This document shows, one piece after another, positions 8,278 to 18,119 of a DNA stretch of 49,304 nt. This DNA is from Vibrio marinisediminis (GTDB taxonomy: Bacteria; Pseudomonadota; Gammaproteobacteria; Enterobacterales; Vibrionaceae), in assembly GCF_014050145.1 (NCBI RefSeq), contig NZ_JACFYF010000021.1, positions 1 to 49,304 on the forward strand, read 5' to 3'. Made by a program: the position numbers and the translations under genes. The notes under the pieces were generated by a model that saw only the letters and a program-made list of their open reading frames with translations, was not told the origin of the DNA and ran no database searches. Position 1 is the first letter of the stretch. Every line of letters starts with the position of its first letter.

Positions 8278-9531
8278 TTGGATTACTTCAACTATCAGGA
8301 TGATGGCCAACTTTGGGCCGAAGAGGTTCCTCTTTCTGACTTAGCAGAGCAGTTTGGAACGCCACTTTATGTCTATTCTCGCGCGACGATTGAGCGTCAT
8401 TGGCACGCCTTTGATAAATCGGTCGGCGACCATCCCCATTTGGTCTGTTTTGCGGTTAAAGCAAACTCAAACATTGGCGTATTGAATGCCTTAGCTCGCT
8501 TAGGCTCAGGTTTTGATATCGTCTCTGGTGGTGAGTTAGAACGTGTACTGGCGGCGGGTGGTGATCCAAGTAAAGTGGTGTTTTCTGGTTTAGGTAAAAC
8601 TGAAGCCGAAATGAAGCGTGCGCTCGAAGTGGGCATTAAGTGCTTTAATGTTGAATCAGAACCTGAGCTTGAACGCTTAAATAAAGTCGCGAGCGAGATA
8701 GGGGTTAAAGCGCCTGTCTCATTACGAATCAACCCTGATGTTGATGCTCAAACGCACCCTTATATTTCAACCGGTCTGCGTGACAACAAATTTGGTATCG
8801 CTTTTGATCGCGCTCCTGTGGTGTACAAGCTAGCCAATAGCCTAGAGCACCTCGATGTAAAAGGTATTGATTGCCACATAGGCTCTCAACTCACCGATAT
8901 TGACCCCTTTATTGATGCCACAGATCGTTTGCTAGCGCTGGTCGATGAATTGCAGGCACAAGGTGTCAATATCCGCCATTTGGATGTGGGTGGTGGTTTA
9001 GGTGTGATTTATCGTGATGAGTTGCCACCACAACCTTCTGAGTATGCCAAGGCGCTACTTGGTCGTTTAGGTAACCATCAAGATCTTGAGTTGATATTCG
9101 AGCCTGGTCGCGCCATTGTCGCTAACGCCGGTGTGTTGTTGACTAAGGTCGAATTCTTAAAGCATACCGAACATAAAAACTTTGCCATTGTGGATGCGGC
9201 GATGAATGATCTCATGCGTCCCGCTCTTTACCAAGCATGGCAAGACATCGTGCCTGTTCAACCGCGTCAAAGCGAAGCGAAAACTTACGACGTGGTGGGT
9301 GCGATTTGCGAAACCAGTGACTTCTTGGGTAAAGATCGCGCCTTAGCTCTTGAAGCAAATGATTTACTGGCTGTTCGCTCTGCAGGTGCTTATGGTTTCG
9401 TAATGTCATCAAACTACAATACTCGTACAAGAGCAGCGGAAGTCATGATTGATGGCAATCGTGCGCACTTGGTTCGTCAACGTGAAGAACTGTCGAGCTT
9501 GTGGGAGCTTGAAAGCGTATTACCGGAGTAA
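8278..9531 (+). CDS. lysA: Diaminopimelate decarboxylase
   Basis: A 417-residue PLP enzyme that decarboxylates meso-diaminopimelate to L-lysine, the last step of lysine synthesis. The cofactor lysine is Lys61 in CFAVKANSN. HIGSQ, DVGGGLG and EPGRAIV bind the phosphate, and ICETSD carries the active-site cysteine from the partner subunit. The start is TTG, seven bases after AAAGGGA. dapF begins 10 bases after the stop, so consecutive steps of the lysine/DAP pathway share an operon. Confidence 0.98.
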   Translation: MDYFNYQDDGQLWAEEVPLSDLAEQFGTPLYVYSRATIERHWHAFDKSVGDHPHLVCFAVKANSNIGVLNALARLGSGFDIVSGGELERVLAAGGDPSKVVFSGLGKTEAEMKRALEVGIKCFNVESEPELERLNKVASEIGVKAPVSLRINPDVDAQTHPYISTGLRDNKFGIAFDRAPVVYKLANSLEHLDVKGIDCHIGSQLTDIDPFIDATDRLLALVDELQAQGVNIRHLDVGGGLGVIYRDELPPQPSEYAKALLGRLGNHQDLELIFEPGRAIVANAGVLLTKVEFLKHTEHKNFAIVDAAMNDLMRPALYQAWQDIVPVQPRQSEAKTYDVVGAICETSDFLGKDRALALEANDLLAVRSAGAYGFVMSSNYNTRTRAAEVMIDGNRAHLVRQREELSSLWELESVLPE

Positions 9532-9541
9532 TTAAAACTGT

Positions 9542-10372
9542 ATGCATTTCCATTTTTCTAAAATGCATGGTTTGGGTAACGACTTTATGGTTGTGGATTG
9601 TATTACCCAAAACATTTTTTTCTCCCCGGATTTGATCCGCCGTTTGGCGGATCGACATACTGGGGTGGGCTTTGATCAGCTATTAGTGGTTGAGGCTCCT
9701 TATGATCCTGAAAGTGACTTTCACTACCGTATATTCAATGCTGATGGTAGTGAAGTAGAGCAGTGTGGTAATGGTGCTCGTTGTTTTGCGCGCTTTGTGC
9801 GAATGAAGGGATTAACCAATAAATACAGCATCAGTGTTAGTACCAAAAAAGGCAAAATGGTGCTCAGCATTGAAGAAGATGACCAAGTTACCGTGAATAT
9901 GGGTGTGCCCGAGTTTGAGCCGAACAAAATCCCATTCAAAGCCAAGCAGATGGAAAAGACCTACATTATGCGTGCTGAAGACAAAACACTGTTTTGTGGC
10001 GCGGTGAGTATGGGTAACCCACATGTTGTAACTGTGGTTGATGATGTGGCGACGGCGGATGTTGACACATTGGGTCCAATGCTAGAGTCACATGAGCGTT
10101 TTCCTGAGCGTGTTAATGCTGGGTTTATGCAGGTAGTCAGTCGTAGTGAAATCAACCTACGTGTCTATGAGCGTGGTGCGGGTGAAACTCAGGCTTGCGG
10201 TAGCGGTGCTTGTGGAGCGGTTGCTGTGGGTATTGTGCAAGGCTTGTTAGATTCGCAAGTGAAAGTCAATTTACCTGGTGGTGAGCTGAATATTTACTGG
10301 CAAGGTATGGGTTCGCCACTGTATATGACCGGCCCTGCAACGCACGTCTTCGACGGTCAAATTAACTGTTAA
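9542..10372 (+). CDS. dapF: Diaminopimelate epimerase
   Basis: A 276-residue PLP-independent epimerase converting LL- to meso-diaminopimelate, needed for peptidoglycan and lysine. The two catalytic cysteines are Cys75 in QCGNGARCF and Cys219 in ACGSGACGA, and the N terminus [11 protein letters not shown] is typical. It feeds the product used by the preceding gene lysA. DUF484 follows after 13 bases. Confidence 0.98.
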   Translation: MHFHFSKMHGLGNDFMVVDCITQNIFFSPDLIRRLADRHTGVGFDQLLVVEAPYDPESDFHYRIFNADGSEVEQCGNGARCFARFVRMKGLTNKYSISVSTKKGKMVLSIEEDDQVTVNMGVPEFEPNKIPFKAKQMEKTYIMRAEDKTLFCGAVSMGNPHVVTVVDDVATADVDTLGPMLESHERFPERVNAGFMQVVSRSEINLRVYERGAGETQACGSGACGAVAVGIVQGLLDSQVKVNLPGGELNIYWQGMGSPLYMTGPATHVFDGQINC

Positions 10373-10385
10373 TTAAGGATCAGTA

Positions 10386-11090
10386 GTGTCTCAGATTGAA
10401 GCAGATGCATTAACTGCAGAAGTAGTGGCAGAGTATCTGCGTGATAACCCAGATTATTTTGTAGAACGTCGTGAATTGGTGGATCGCCTAGCACTGCCAA
10501 ACCAAGAACAAGGTGCCGTTTCTTTGGTGCATGTGCAGTTAAATCGCCAACGCCAACGGATTGAAGAGCTCGAAGAAGAGATCACCGCCCTGATGTCTCT
10601 AGCGGCGAATAACGATAGAACCTTTCATGAGTTTATGGATCTGCAAGAGCAGATTTTAAAATGTGATTCGCTGCTATCGGTACTTAAAGCGATTGAGAGT
10701 AAAGCTAAAACATTGGGTTTAGTCGCTTATGTACGTTTGTTTGATGCACCATCAAAACATTATCAAACCAGCTTTGAGCATTACCAACGGTTTGCGACCA
10801 ATAACCTCAATGGTAAATCGGCTTACTTGGGTCGCATGCGCAAGGCGGATAGAGAATTACTGTTTGGTGAGCAAAACCGTTCACCGGAGCTTGGTTCCTA
10901 CGTTGTGCTACCTTTAGTTAAAGGTAAAGCGCAAGGGCTTATCGCTTTTTCTAGCGAAGATGGCGGTCACTTTCAGCCCCATATGGATACCCTATTTTTA
11001 CGTCATTTGGCTCTTGTTCTTTCACATGTGATAGCAACATTGCCTTGGCATATGGACACCGATGAGCGAATCAGTACAACCTCTGCCTAA
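10386..11090 (+). CDS. DUF484 family protein
   Basis: A 234-residue cytoplasmic protein of the DUF484 family, with a predicted GAF-like fold. An N-terminal helical part ([18 protein letters not shown]) leads into a coiled coil (about residues 50-80, [18 protein letters not shown]), then the GAF-like region. The function is unknown. In many gammaproteobacteria it sits between dapF and xerC, as here, and its 3' end overlaps xerC by 29 bases, which suggests translational coupling. The start is GTG after AAGGA. Confidence 0.9.
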   Translation: MSQIEADALTAEVVAEYLRDNPDYFVERRELVDRLALPNQEQGAVSLVHVQLNRQRQRIEELEEEITALMSLAANNDRTFHEFMDLQEQILKCDSLLSVLKAIESKAKTLGLVAYVRLFDAPSKHYQTSFEHYQRFATNNLNGKSAYLGRMRKADRELLFGEQNRSPELGSYVVLPLVKGKAQGLIAFSSEDGGHFQPHMDTLFLRHLALVLSHVIATLPWHMDTDERISTTSA

Positions 11091-11991
11091 CGGCTTACAG
11101 CAGCCCTTGCTACGCTTCTATGAATACCTACGAAGTGAGAAAGGGCTGAGTCTCCACACCCAACGTAACTACAAACAGCAACTTGAAACCATGGCTCAGC
11201 ATCTTGTGACTATGGGCTTAAAGGAGTGGGCACAGGTCGACGCGGCTTGGGTTCGACAACTGGCGAGTAAAGGGATGCGAGAAGGGATGAAACCGAGTAG
11301 CCTTGCTACGCGTCTCTCCTCTCTACGTAGTTTTTTTGATTTCCTCATTCTACGCGGTGAGCTTTCAGCCAACCCAGCGAAAGGGGTTTCCGCCCCACGC
11401 AAAAAGCGCCCATTACCAAAGAACCTTGATGTCGATGAGGTTGGTCAATTACTTGAAGTGACCGATGACGATCCGTTGTCGATTCGTGACCGAGCAATGA
11501 TGGAGTTGATGTATGGTGCTGGTCTGCGATTAGCTGAAATGGTGAGTGTTAACGTTAAGGATGTCAGCTTCTTCAGTGGCGAACTGCGCGTGGTGGGTAA
11601 AGGCGACAAAGAACGCAAAGTCCCTTTTTCTGGTTTAGCGAAAGAGTGGGTTGGTAAATGGCTTAAAGTTCGTTCAAGCCTAGCAAAAGGTGATGAGAAA
11701 GCACTGTTTGTCTCGAAGCTTGGCGTACGCATTTCTCACCGAAATGTGCAAAAACGTATGGCGGAGTGGGGGCAGAAGCAATCCGTAGCAAGCCATATTA
11801 GCCCACATAAATTGCGCCACTCTTTTGCGACCCATATGCTTGAGTCGAGCAATAACTTACGTGCGGTGCAAGAGTTGCTTGGGCATGAAAACATTTCAAC
11901 CACGCAAATCTATACCCATTTAGACTTTCAACATCTCGCGCAAGTGTATGACCAAGCGCATCCGCGTGCGAAGAAGAAACCAGCAAACTAA
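11062..11991 (+). CDS. xerC: Tyrosine recombinase XerC
   Basis: A 309-residue tyrosine recombinase that with XerD resolves chromosome dimers at dif during division. The N-terminal SAM-like DNA-binding domain covers about residues 12-100. Catalytic residues are visible as Arg156 (GAGLRLAE), Lys180, His249 and Arg252 ([10 protein letters not shown]), His275 (LGHENIS) and Tyr284 (QIYTHLDF). The first 29 bases lie inside the end of the DUF484 gene. yigB follows 42 bases later. Confidence 0.98.
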   Translation: MSESVQPLPNGLQQPLLRFYEYLRSEKGLSLHTQRNYKQQLETMAQHLVTMGLKEWAQVDAAWVRQLASKGMREGMKPSSLATRLSSLRSFFDFLILRGELSANPAKGVSAPRKKRPLPKNLDVDEVGQLLEVTDDDPLSIRDRAMMELMYGAGLRLAEMVSVNVKDVSFFSGELRVVGKGDKERKVPFSGLAKEWVGKWLKVRSSLAKGDEKALFVSKLGVRISHRNVQKRMAEWGQKQSVASHISPHKLRHSFATHMLESSNNLRAVQELLGHENISTTQIYTHLDFQHLAQVYDQAHPRAKKKPAN

Positions 11992-12033
11992 ACCATCAGC
12001 AACTTCAGTCAGTGGAATGAGTAAGGTGAGGCG

Positions 12034-12747
12034 ATGAAATATTACCGACAGCTAAAGCCTATCAAGGCGATGAGTTTTGATTTGGACGATACGCTATATG
12101 ACAACCGTCCAGTGATTACTCGCCTCACTCGTGAAGCTACGGCATGGTTTCATCAACATCATCCGCTTGCCGCAACCCGTGATGAGGCGTGGTGGTTGAA
12201 GCTTAAGCTTGAATTGGCTGAGCAAGATCCTTGGTTGTACAGTGACTTGACGCTGTGGCGTCATCGCACCGCGCAACTAGGGTTAACTCAACTGGGATAC
12301 TCATCGCAGCAGGCCAAGCAAGCGGCGGATGAGTTGCTGGAAGTGGTCTTTGCTCTGCGCAGTGACTTTTCTGTCCCCGATGTTACCCATCAAGTTATGC
12401 GTCAATTGGCAGAGAAATATCCGCTGGTGGCGATCACTAACGGCAATGTGGACGTCGAACGAATTGGCTTGAGTGGTTACTTTGCTTTAATTCTAAAAGG
12501 TGGGCGAGATGGCTACGCCAAGCCTCACCCTGATATGTTTGTTAAAGCACAGCAATTTGTAGGGGTAGAAAGCCAATCGATTTTGCATGTGGGTGATCAT
12601 CTTAAAACGGACGTCGCAGGAGCAAAACATAATGGCTTTCAGGCATGTTGGTTTAACGATCAAGGCATATCGTTACGTCAAGCAAAGCACAGCAGTGTAT
12701 TGCCTGATATCGAAATTCACCAATTAGAGTCATTATTGCTTCTCTAA
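12034..12747 (+). CDS. yigB: HAD-family phosphatase YigB
   Basis: A 237-residue HAD hydrolase like E. coli YigB, which hydrolyses FMN and related phosphates. Motif I is DLDDT at 16-20 with nucleophile Asp16 and acid Asp18. Motif II is AITNGN, the conserved lysine is in YAKPHPDMF, and motif IV is HVGDHLKTDVAGA. Following xerC as in E. coli, it closes this co-directional set. It converges on the DTW gene with only four bases between them. Confidence 0.93.
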   Translation: MKYYRQLKPIKAMSFDLDDTLYDNRPVITRLTREATAWFHQHHPLAATRDEAWWLKLKLELAEQDPWLYSDLTLWRHRTAQLGLTQLGYSSQQAKQAADELLEVVFALRSDFSVPDVTHQVMRQLAEKYPLVAITNGNVDVERIGLSGYFALILKGGRDGYAKPHPDMFVKAQQFVGVESQSILHVGDHLKTDVAGAKHNGFQACWFNDQGISLRQAKHSSVLPDIEIHQLESLLLL

Positions 12748-12751
12748 TCAC

Positions 12752-13360
12752 CTAGATTTCACCTTTGAACGCGTGCCCGCTTTTGTCTGCGTTGAATGCA
12801 CGCATATAGTGGTGGAAAAAATCAGTCAGTTGAGAGGCTTGTTCAACACAACCGAGCTCTTTGATGATTTCAGCGCCGACCTCTAAAGTGCACAAGTGGC
12901 CTTGCTGCTGATTTCGTCTGAGTTGGTAGTCAGATTGTTCACTCGGTTGTAGGTGTACACAAGCTAACTCTTTCAACCAAGCACTCTTTCTCAGCATCTT
13001 TCCCGCCTCTTGCCATGTGCCATCAAGAATGATGAACAGCGGCTTCTTCTTTGCAATAAGTGCCGATTGGCTCGCTTGTGATAGCGATAAACTAGATTCG
13101 CTTGGGAACAGCAAGTAGGGCTGATACTGCGCATCATTGAGCAAGGTCATTAGTTGTGGGCAAGGCGTTTTACGTTGCCAGATATGCTGGCTAGTTGAAG
13201 GGATCGCTTTAAGTAGCCATTGCCCGGTATTGGTTTCTCGGCTGAGTTCATTTTCGTGCATCAGCAGCGCAATATGGGCTGGGGACTCAAAATGAGGCAG
13301 TAAGTGGCAAACACACTGATAGCGTAAACCACAATCTGCACACGGTACGTTTTGAGCCAT
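12752..13360 (-). CDS. DTW-domain protein, probable tRNA-uridine aminocarboxypropyltransferase
   Basis: A 202-residue DTW-family protein. E. coli TapT of this family puts the 3-amino-3-carboxypropyl group on U47 of tRNA with S-adenosylmethionine as donor. LDGTWQEAGKM contains the family's D-x-T-W motif. The N terminus has a likely zinc site, CADCGLRYQCVC. I assign the family, not the exact tRNA position, because vibrios can carry more than one DTW paralogue. Its start overlaps the stop of the upstream lipoprotein gene by one base. Confidence 0.85.
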   Translation of the reverse strand: MAQNVPCADCGLRYQCVCHLLPHFESPAHIALLMHENELSRETNTGQWLLKAIPSTSQHIWQRKTPCPQLMTLLNDAQYQPYLLFPSESSLSLSQASQSALIAKKKPLFIILDGTWQEAGKMLRKSAWLKELACVHLQPSEQSDYQLRRNQQQGHLCTLEVGAEIIKELGCVEQASQLTDFFHHYMRAFNADKSGHAFKGEI

Positions 13361-14901
13361 TAAAGCGCCACTCCTTCTTGATGTGGAGTCAGCCCATCGC
13401 TAAATAGTTGCACTGAACTGATATCATCAAAGCTGGCAATCGGTGCCGTACTAGGATTTAGTGGGTAGCTTATATTGTCGTAACGAAGTACGTGTTGATT
13501 CGGCTCTGCCCCACCGCCACGCACAAACAGCACTAAATCGCGCCAGCCATGATTGGTCTTTTGCCCTACATTAAGCGGTGTATTTACTAGCGTCATGCGG
13601 CTGTTGAAGCGCCACTGTTGTTGATGATTCTCAAAAATCAGCAATGTGCATCCACCAGAGCCACACCAATCTAGTTGGGCGAGTAACTCTTCTTGCCCAT
13701 CGCCATTGAGATCATACGTAAGCCAGCGGTAACGGGTGCCACTCGGATCGGTTTTGTGCATGGCAAAATACGCACGTAAAGCGCGATCAACTTTTGGGTT
13801 AAATTGCGCGGATGAAGGGATGGCATTCGAGTTACCCAATGCTGGAGGCGGGCTGCTTTCAGCGGCACTTAATTGAGATTTAAACAGCACTAAGCCACCA
13901 TCAGCGATGGGATAAATAACATCGCCTACTTTTTCTTTATCGGCGGTGAGCTGATAACCATCGCGTACGAATAAGCGTTCCGAAAGTAGTGGTTGTTGCT
14001 GGTGGTGAGTCATCACGACTTGAACTTGGCTTGGGCTTAACTGTTGCCAATAACCTCGTTCCACTAAATCACCACTGCCATCTTGATAGCGGTAGGTGGT
14101 TGTTGCGGAGTGATCATTTTTCATTTCCAGAATAACGCTGAATCCACTGCTTTGTGTTGATGCTGCTTGATAAATACCAGCCCAGTCTAGCGTCGTATCG
14201 ATGTTAGAGAGAGTGGCACAACCTTGGTATTTTTTGCCATCCAGATTTAAGGTTGAGCTCCAGCCATAAAGAGTATCGCTCATGCTGTCTGAACAACTAC
14301 GCAGATTCAGCTCGAGTTGCCCTTGTTCAAAATCGTAACGGCGACGGTTTGGCTCAATGCGTGAAGAAGTTATGGCTAGTTGGTGCTTTTCTCCACCCAT
14401 AGGCTGAAAGATCAAAGCAGAAGGAGTAAAGCTCAATGACCAAAATGGTTCATTGCCAAAAGCGCGTGTTGGTTGAACGGGTTGTTCGCAGCGATTTGGG
14501 TTCTCGGCGGATAACACATTGATTTTATCGACAACAAATCGTGCATTGTAATCACCATCAAATCCATCTTGGCTTGAGGTTTCTAAATGCCCAATCATTT
14601 CGCCATACAATGGCTGATAAGGTGTATTGACCAGGCGCATTGCTTGTTTGAATTTGTCGTTATCAATGGATAGCCAATATTGCTTATCACTGCCGCAAGG
14701 CTGAATGGACTGTGCTTCATGACCCAGTATGACTTCACCACGAAGAATGAATGTCTGCGGCGTCACGGAACTAGGCTGCTCCAAATTGGCGAGTGGCTCT
14801 GTCGGTTGAGTGGATTGTTGTTGAGACCCAAAATCAAACATTGAGCACGCTTGCAATGCGAAAAGGCTGACCAGCGTCGCTGGGTTTCTTAATGCCTTCA
14901 T
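13360..14901 (-). CDS. Large lipoprotein with COG3650-like and NlpE-like regions
   Basis: A 513-residue predicted lipoprotein with a signal peptide ending in LQAC, Cys19. Residues about 145-235 (AFGNEPFWSLSF, then GCATLS) resemble the COG3650 outer-membrane-associated family. Residues about 240-340 (GIYQAAS, then the NlpE-type GYWQQLS) resemble the NlpE N-terminal fold. The C-terminal ~140 residues contain YDLNGDGQEELLAQ, an FG-GAP or EF-hand-like loop, and CGSGGC. The function is not known. It is translationally coupled to the DTW gene, and 38 bases separate its start from that of the divergent EVE gene. The domain assignments are by eye. Confidence 0.75.
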   Translation of the reverse strand: MKALRNPATLVSLFALQACSMFDFGSQQQSTQPTEPLANLEQPSSVTPQTFILRGEVILGHEAQSIQPCGSDKQYWLSIDNDKFKQAMRLVNTPYQPLYGEMIGHLETSSQDGFDGDYNARFVVDKINVLSAENPNRCEQPVQPTRAFGNEPFWSLSFTPSALIFQPMGGEKHQLAITSSRIEPNRRRYDFEQGQLELNLRSCSDSMSDTLYGWSSTLNLDGKKYQGCATLSNIDTTLDWAGIYQAASTQSSGFSVILEMKNDHSATTTYRYQDGSGDLVERGYWQQLSPSQVQVVMTHHQQQPLLSERLFVRDGYQLTADKEKVGDVIYPIADGGLVLFKSQLSAAESSPPPALGNSNAIPSSAQFNPKVDRALRAYFAMHKTDPSGTRYRWLTYDLNGDGQEELLAQLDWCGSGGCTLLIFENHQQQWRFNSRMTLVNTPLNVGQKTNHGWRDLVLFVRGGGAEPNQHVLRYDNISYPLNPSTAPIASFDDISSVQLFSDGLTPHQEGVAL

Positions 14902-14939
14902 GCTATATCTTCCTTATCCGAACTGATATTGAGGACATT

Positions 14940-15407
14940 ATGGCATACTGGCTGTTTAAAACTGAACCAGACACCTTCTCTATTGACACTCTACGGACAC
15001 AAAAACGCTCATGCTGGGAAGGTGTCCGCAATTATCAAGCGCGTAATATGTTGCGTGATGATGTAAAGGTAGGGGATTCAGTATTGGTATACCACTCTTC
15101 ATGTAAGCATGTGGGGGTTGCCGGAATAGCTAAAGTGACTAAGGCGTCTTATCCCGACCATTACGCTTTCGATATTGAGAGTGACTATTACGATGCCAAG
15201 TCGACGGTGGATAATCCACGGTGGTTTATGGTGGATATTGAGTTTGTGCGTAAGACTGAGCGAGTGATCCCTCTGGCGGTTTTGAAGGCGATGCCTGAGT
15301 TAGCAAACTTGCCATTGGTGAAGCGTGGTAATCGGCTTTCCGTGATGCCCGTTTCCGAACCGGAGTGGCAAGCCATTCTAAGCAAAGAACAGTTGCCGTC
15401 ACGGTAA
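14940..15407 (+). CDS. EVE domain-containing protein
   Basis: A 155-residue single-domain EVE protein of the PUA-like fold. The opening AYWLFKTEPDTFSIDTL, then WEGVRNYQARNML and GDSVLVYHSS, are the signature of the family. EVE domains are thought to bind modified bases in DNA or RNA and are common in restriction and RNA-modification settings; stand-alone chromosomal copies like this one have no firm role. I start at the ATG preceded by GAGGAC. A longer frame from 14892 would overlap the divergent lipoprotein start. Confidence 0.9.
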   Translation: MAYWLFKTEPDTFSIDTLRTQKRSCWEGVRNYQARNMLRDDVKVGDSVLVYHSSCKHVGVAGIAKVTKASYPDHYAFDIESDYYDAKSTVDNPRWFMVDIEFVRKTERVIPLAVLKAMPELANLPLVKRGNRLSVMPVSEPEWQAILSKEQLPSR

Positions 15408-15411
15408 AAAT

Positions 15412-15436
15412 AAAGGCAGCCGAAGCTACCTTTTTA
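15412..15436. terminator. Terminator between the EVE gene and yigL
   Basis: AAAGGCAGC (15412-15420) pairs with GCTACCTTT across a CGAA loop, with one mismatch, and is followed by T residues. It serves convergent genes and could act on either strand. Confidence 0.7.
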
Positions 15437-15440
15437 AACA

Positions 15441-16268
15441 TTACAATAGGTGATCTTGTAGGTAATGAGCAACGGCATCATCCGCGTTGCTACCGATCAC
15501 TTCATTGTTTGGCAGCGTCTCTTTCACTCGTTGATGAGACGTTTCCATGACCAAGCCTTTTCCTGCCATTTGCAGCATTTCGACATCGTTCATGCCATCG
15601 CCAAAGGCGATACAGTTTTCCAACGCTAATCCTAATGATTCGGCGATCACCTTCAGTGCTTCACCTTTTGATACATCGGCAGCCATCACTTCTAAACACC
15701 AAGGCGTAGAGAATGCGATATTTAATTGGTCACCAAACTTTTCGTTTAGTTGGTCTTCAAACTTAACCAAATATTCATGATCTTGGTTTGGGTGAGTAAA
15801 GAATAGCTTCGCGATACCATCGGTCGGCGGGTTGTTCACATCATATAAAGTGTAGCTAAAGCCGGATTCTTCATGATAGTTACGTAAGAATTCATCATCA
15901 CGGTTTAGCATCCAGTCATCATTGCGGTAGATATGAATGAAGATTTCCGGATCCACTTTGATCGTGTCGATCACTTGCTTTACCAAGTCCATCGGTACGT
16001 TATTGCTGTACATCAATTTGCTATTTTGATCGTGTACGCGGGCACCGTTTGAAGTCACCATGTAGGCAGGAATTCCCACATGTTCGCGAATGCCTGCAAC
16101 ATCAATATGATGACGACCAGTAGCAAAGATAAAGGTGAAGCCTTTTCCATGGAGATCTTTCAGCGTTTTCTTAGAGAAATCACTTAGCTTGTGGTTTGGC
16201 GCTAAAAGGGTACCGTCAAGATCCGAGGCGACGAGTTGGAATGGAGTATCTTTGCGTGGTGTGGTCAT
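15441..16268 (-). CDS. yigL: HAD phosphatase YigL (Cof type)
   Basis: A 275-residue Cof-type HAD phosphatase. The closest recognised relative is E. coli YigL, a pyridoxal-phosphate and sugar-phosphate phosphatase. Motif I is ASDLDGTLL (Asp16, Asp18), motif II is FIFATGRHH, and the C-terminal metal motif is AFGDGMNDVEML. The start follows GAGGAC. It lies downstream of pldB on the same strand, the E. coli pair in reversed order, but a hairpin separates the two here. Confidence 0.93.
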   Translation of the reverse strand: MTTPRKDTPFQLVASDLDGTLLAPNHKLSDFSKKTLKDLHGKGFTFIFATGRHHIDVAGIREHVGIPAYMVTSNGARVHDQNSKLMYSNNVPMDLVKQVIDTIKVDPEIFIHIYRNDDWMLNRDDEFLRNYHEESGFSYTLYDVNNPPTDGIAKLFFTHPNQDHEYLVKFEDQLNEKFGDQLNIAFSTPWCLEVMAADVSKGEALKVIAESLGLALENCIAFGDGMNDVEMLQMAGKGLVMETSHQRVKETLPNNEVIGSNADDAVAHYLQDHLL

Positions 16269-16346
16269 ATTGTCCTCATCTGAACATAACGCTGCAATGC
16301 GAAGAGCCGAATTGCGAGAGCCGTTAGTTTACTCTAATTGAGGAAC

Positions 16347-16380
16347 GAAAAAGAGGGTAAAAAACCAACCCTCTCTTTCC
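16347..16380 (-). terminator. Terminator after pldB
   Basis: AGAGGGT (16352-16358) pairs with ACCCTCT (16368-16374). Read on the minus strand it is followed by TTTTCG. It lies between pldB and yigL, so yigL may have its own promoter. Confidence 0.7.
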
Positions 16381-16395
16381 TTATTTTAATTTCTC

Positions 16396-17430
16396 TTAAT
16401 GAGCCGAGAAAAATTGTAGTGTGTTATGCAATGCTTGGTTGCGGTATTCGTCTTGCTCGAAAAAAAGTTCATGTTTGGCGTGATAAATAATGCTCATTGC
16501 ACAATCGGAGTTGGTTTTCGCTAACTTTTTAATGAATTGCACTTGCGCGTCATTGGCGACGATTTTATCGTCACTGGCTTGCAACAAAAGCAATGGTATC
16601 TTCACTTGACGAGTCATCAGAATACTTTGTTTACAAGCGATTAGCCCTTGCCATACCCAGCGTGAGCTTGCTCCACCAACTTGCAGTTCTGGTCTGCTTT
16701 CATATAAATTTCGGAACCAATGGTAACGAATGCTACTTTGGCTCAGTAGGTTGCCTTCATAAGGCTTAGCGTAGTATGGCGCTTGCCCTGGGGCATAAGC
16801 CGGCTCGGCGTGAAACGCCGTAAGTAATTGGCCTACCCAACGTGCAATGGGTTTTAAATACCAAGGAACATTAACGCCAAACATAGGGGCGCTTAGCGCC
16901 ATCGCATCAAATGGGTGACAGGGATGGGTTTGCACATAACGGGTGATAACATTTCCCCCCATTGAGTGCCCAAGTAGGTAGCGCTTTTGGTAACGGCTTA
17001 ATTCAAACTGCTCCACCATTAATGCTAGGTCTTCAACGTAATCATCAAACTCCTCAACATAACCAATATCGCGGTTTTTAACTAAGCGTTCAGAGAGCCC
17101 TTGCCCGCGGTGATCATACGAGTAAATGTCATAGCCTTGGTGAAATAAATCGTAGAACAGTTCCTGATACTTATGGGTGCATTCTATTCGCCCATTTACG
17201 ACTACAATTGCTTTAGTATGGTGTTTTGAAGTAAGTGAAACCCAGAATAGGTTGCGTTTGTCTGATGAGCGGCAAAAACCTTCTTCTCGAGTGTGCCATA
17301 GTTCAGCAATTTCCTTATTGATTGCTTGCTCAAAATTGGACTCTTGAGTATAAGGAGGCGGATTGGCTGCGCTGTTAGTGGTCATGGTTTCGGGGCCTAA
17401 ACTTCTTTGGGTTTCACGACAAGTTTTCAT
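16396..17430 (-). CDS. pldB: Lysophospholipase L2
   Basis: A 344-residue alpha/beta hydrolase like E. coli PldB, which removes the acyl chain from lysophospholipids at the inner membrane. The nucleophile elbow is LLGHSMGGN, the oxyanion region is near YDHRGQGLSER, and the late YHAKHELFFE carries the catalytic histidine. The protein has no signal peptide. A second ATG at 17385 (MTTNSAAN) is an equally plausible start, since neither site has a clear SD. The start is divergent from rhtB, 40 bases away. Confidence 0.92.
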   Translation of the reverse strand: MKTCRETQRSLGPETMTTNSAANPPPYTQESNFEQAINKEIAELWHTREEGFCRSSDKRNLFWVSLTSKHHTKAIVVVNGRIECTHKYQELFYDLFHQGYDIYSYDHRGQGLSERLVKNRDIGYVEEFDDYVEDLALMVEQFELSRYQKRYLLGHSMGGNVITRYVQTHPCHPFDAMALSAPMFGVNVPWYLKPIARWVGQLLTAFHAEPAYAPGQAPYYAKPYEGNLLSQSSIRYHWFRNLYESRPELQVGGASSRWVWQGLIACKQSILMTRQVKIPLLLLQASDDKIVANDAQVQFIKKLAKTNSDCAMSIIYHAKHELFFEQDEYRNQALHNTLQFFSAH

Positions 17431-17470
17431 TATGTTTGGCTAATATAGTTTAGTCGAGAGGTAATACAAC

Positions 17471-18088
17471 ATGGAATTGCATGTTTGGTTAGCGTATGTA
17501 GTCACCGCAATTGTTTTTAGCTTGGCACCGGGCTCGGGCACTGTTAACTCGATCAGTAATGGTTTGAGCTACGGTACTCGTAAATCTTTAGGTGCGATAG
17601 TTGGATTACAGGTCGGTTTGGCTTGCCACATTATCTTAGTTGGTGCCGGAATTGGTGCGCTGGTGGCGCAGTCAGCTATGGCGTTTACTGTGATTAAGTG
17701 GGTCGGCGCGGCTTACCTAGTTTGGTTGGGTATTCAAAAGTGGCGTGATAAATCGAGTTTAGCGACTCTCAGTGGTGATGACCAACGCTCGAGCTGGGCA
17801 TTGTTACGCAGTGCGATTGTGATTAATTTGACCAACCCTAAGTCAATTGTCTTTTTGGTGGCTCTTTTCCCGCAATTCATCAACCCTAGCCAACCGCAGC
17901 TAATACAGTTTGTCGTTTTGGGTGTGACAACCGTGGTGATCGACGCAATTGTGATGTTGGGTTACACCACATTGGCATCACAAATGGGACGATTTATCCG
18001 TTCTGACAAAGTGATGGGCAAAATCAATAAGGTATTTGGTTCCATGTTTGTTGGATGTGGTGCATTATTAGCCGCAGCAAAGTCATAA
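17471..18088 (+). CDS. rhtB: RhtB-type homoserine/threonine efflux protein
   Basis: A 205-residue LysE/RhtB family exporter with about six membrane segments. FSLAPGSGTVNSISNGLSYG is the family N-terminal motif, and WVGAAYLVWLGIQKW and NLTNPKSIVFLVALFPQFI match E. coli RhtB closely. It exports homoserine and homoserine lactone, and perhaps threonine. In E. coli it also sits beside pldB. The EAL-HDOD gene starts 31 bases later and may be co-transcribed. Confidence 0.93.
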   Translation: MELHVWLAYVVTAIVFSLAPGSGTVNSISNGLSYGTRKSLGAIVGLQVGLACHIILVGAGIGALVAQSAMAFTVIKWVGAAYLVWLGIQKWRDKSSLATLSGDDQRSSWALLRSAIVINLTNPKSIVFLVALFPQFINPSQPQLIQFVVLGVTTVVIDAIVMLGYTTLASQMGRFIRSDKVMGKINKVFGSMFVGCGALLAAAKS

Positions 18089-18119
18089 CTTACTGTTAAT
18101 ATTAATAATGTAGAGGCGA

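Noticed and set aside
11062-11991. Integrase of a mobile element
   Set aside because: The tyrosine recombinase is XerC by sequence and by its dapF-DUF484-xerC-yigB setting; no attachment sites or phage genes are nearby. No insertion sequence or transposase was seen in the window.
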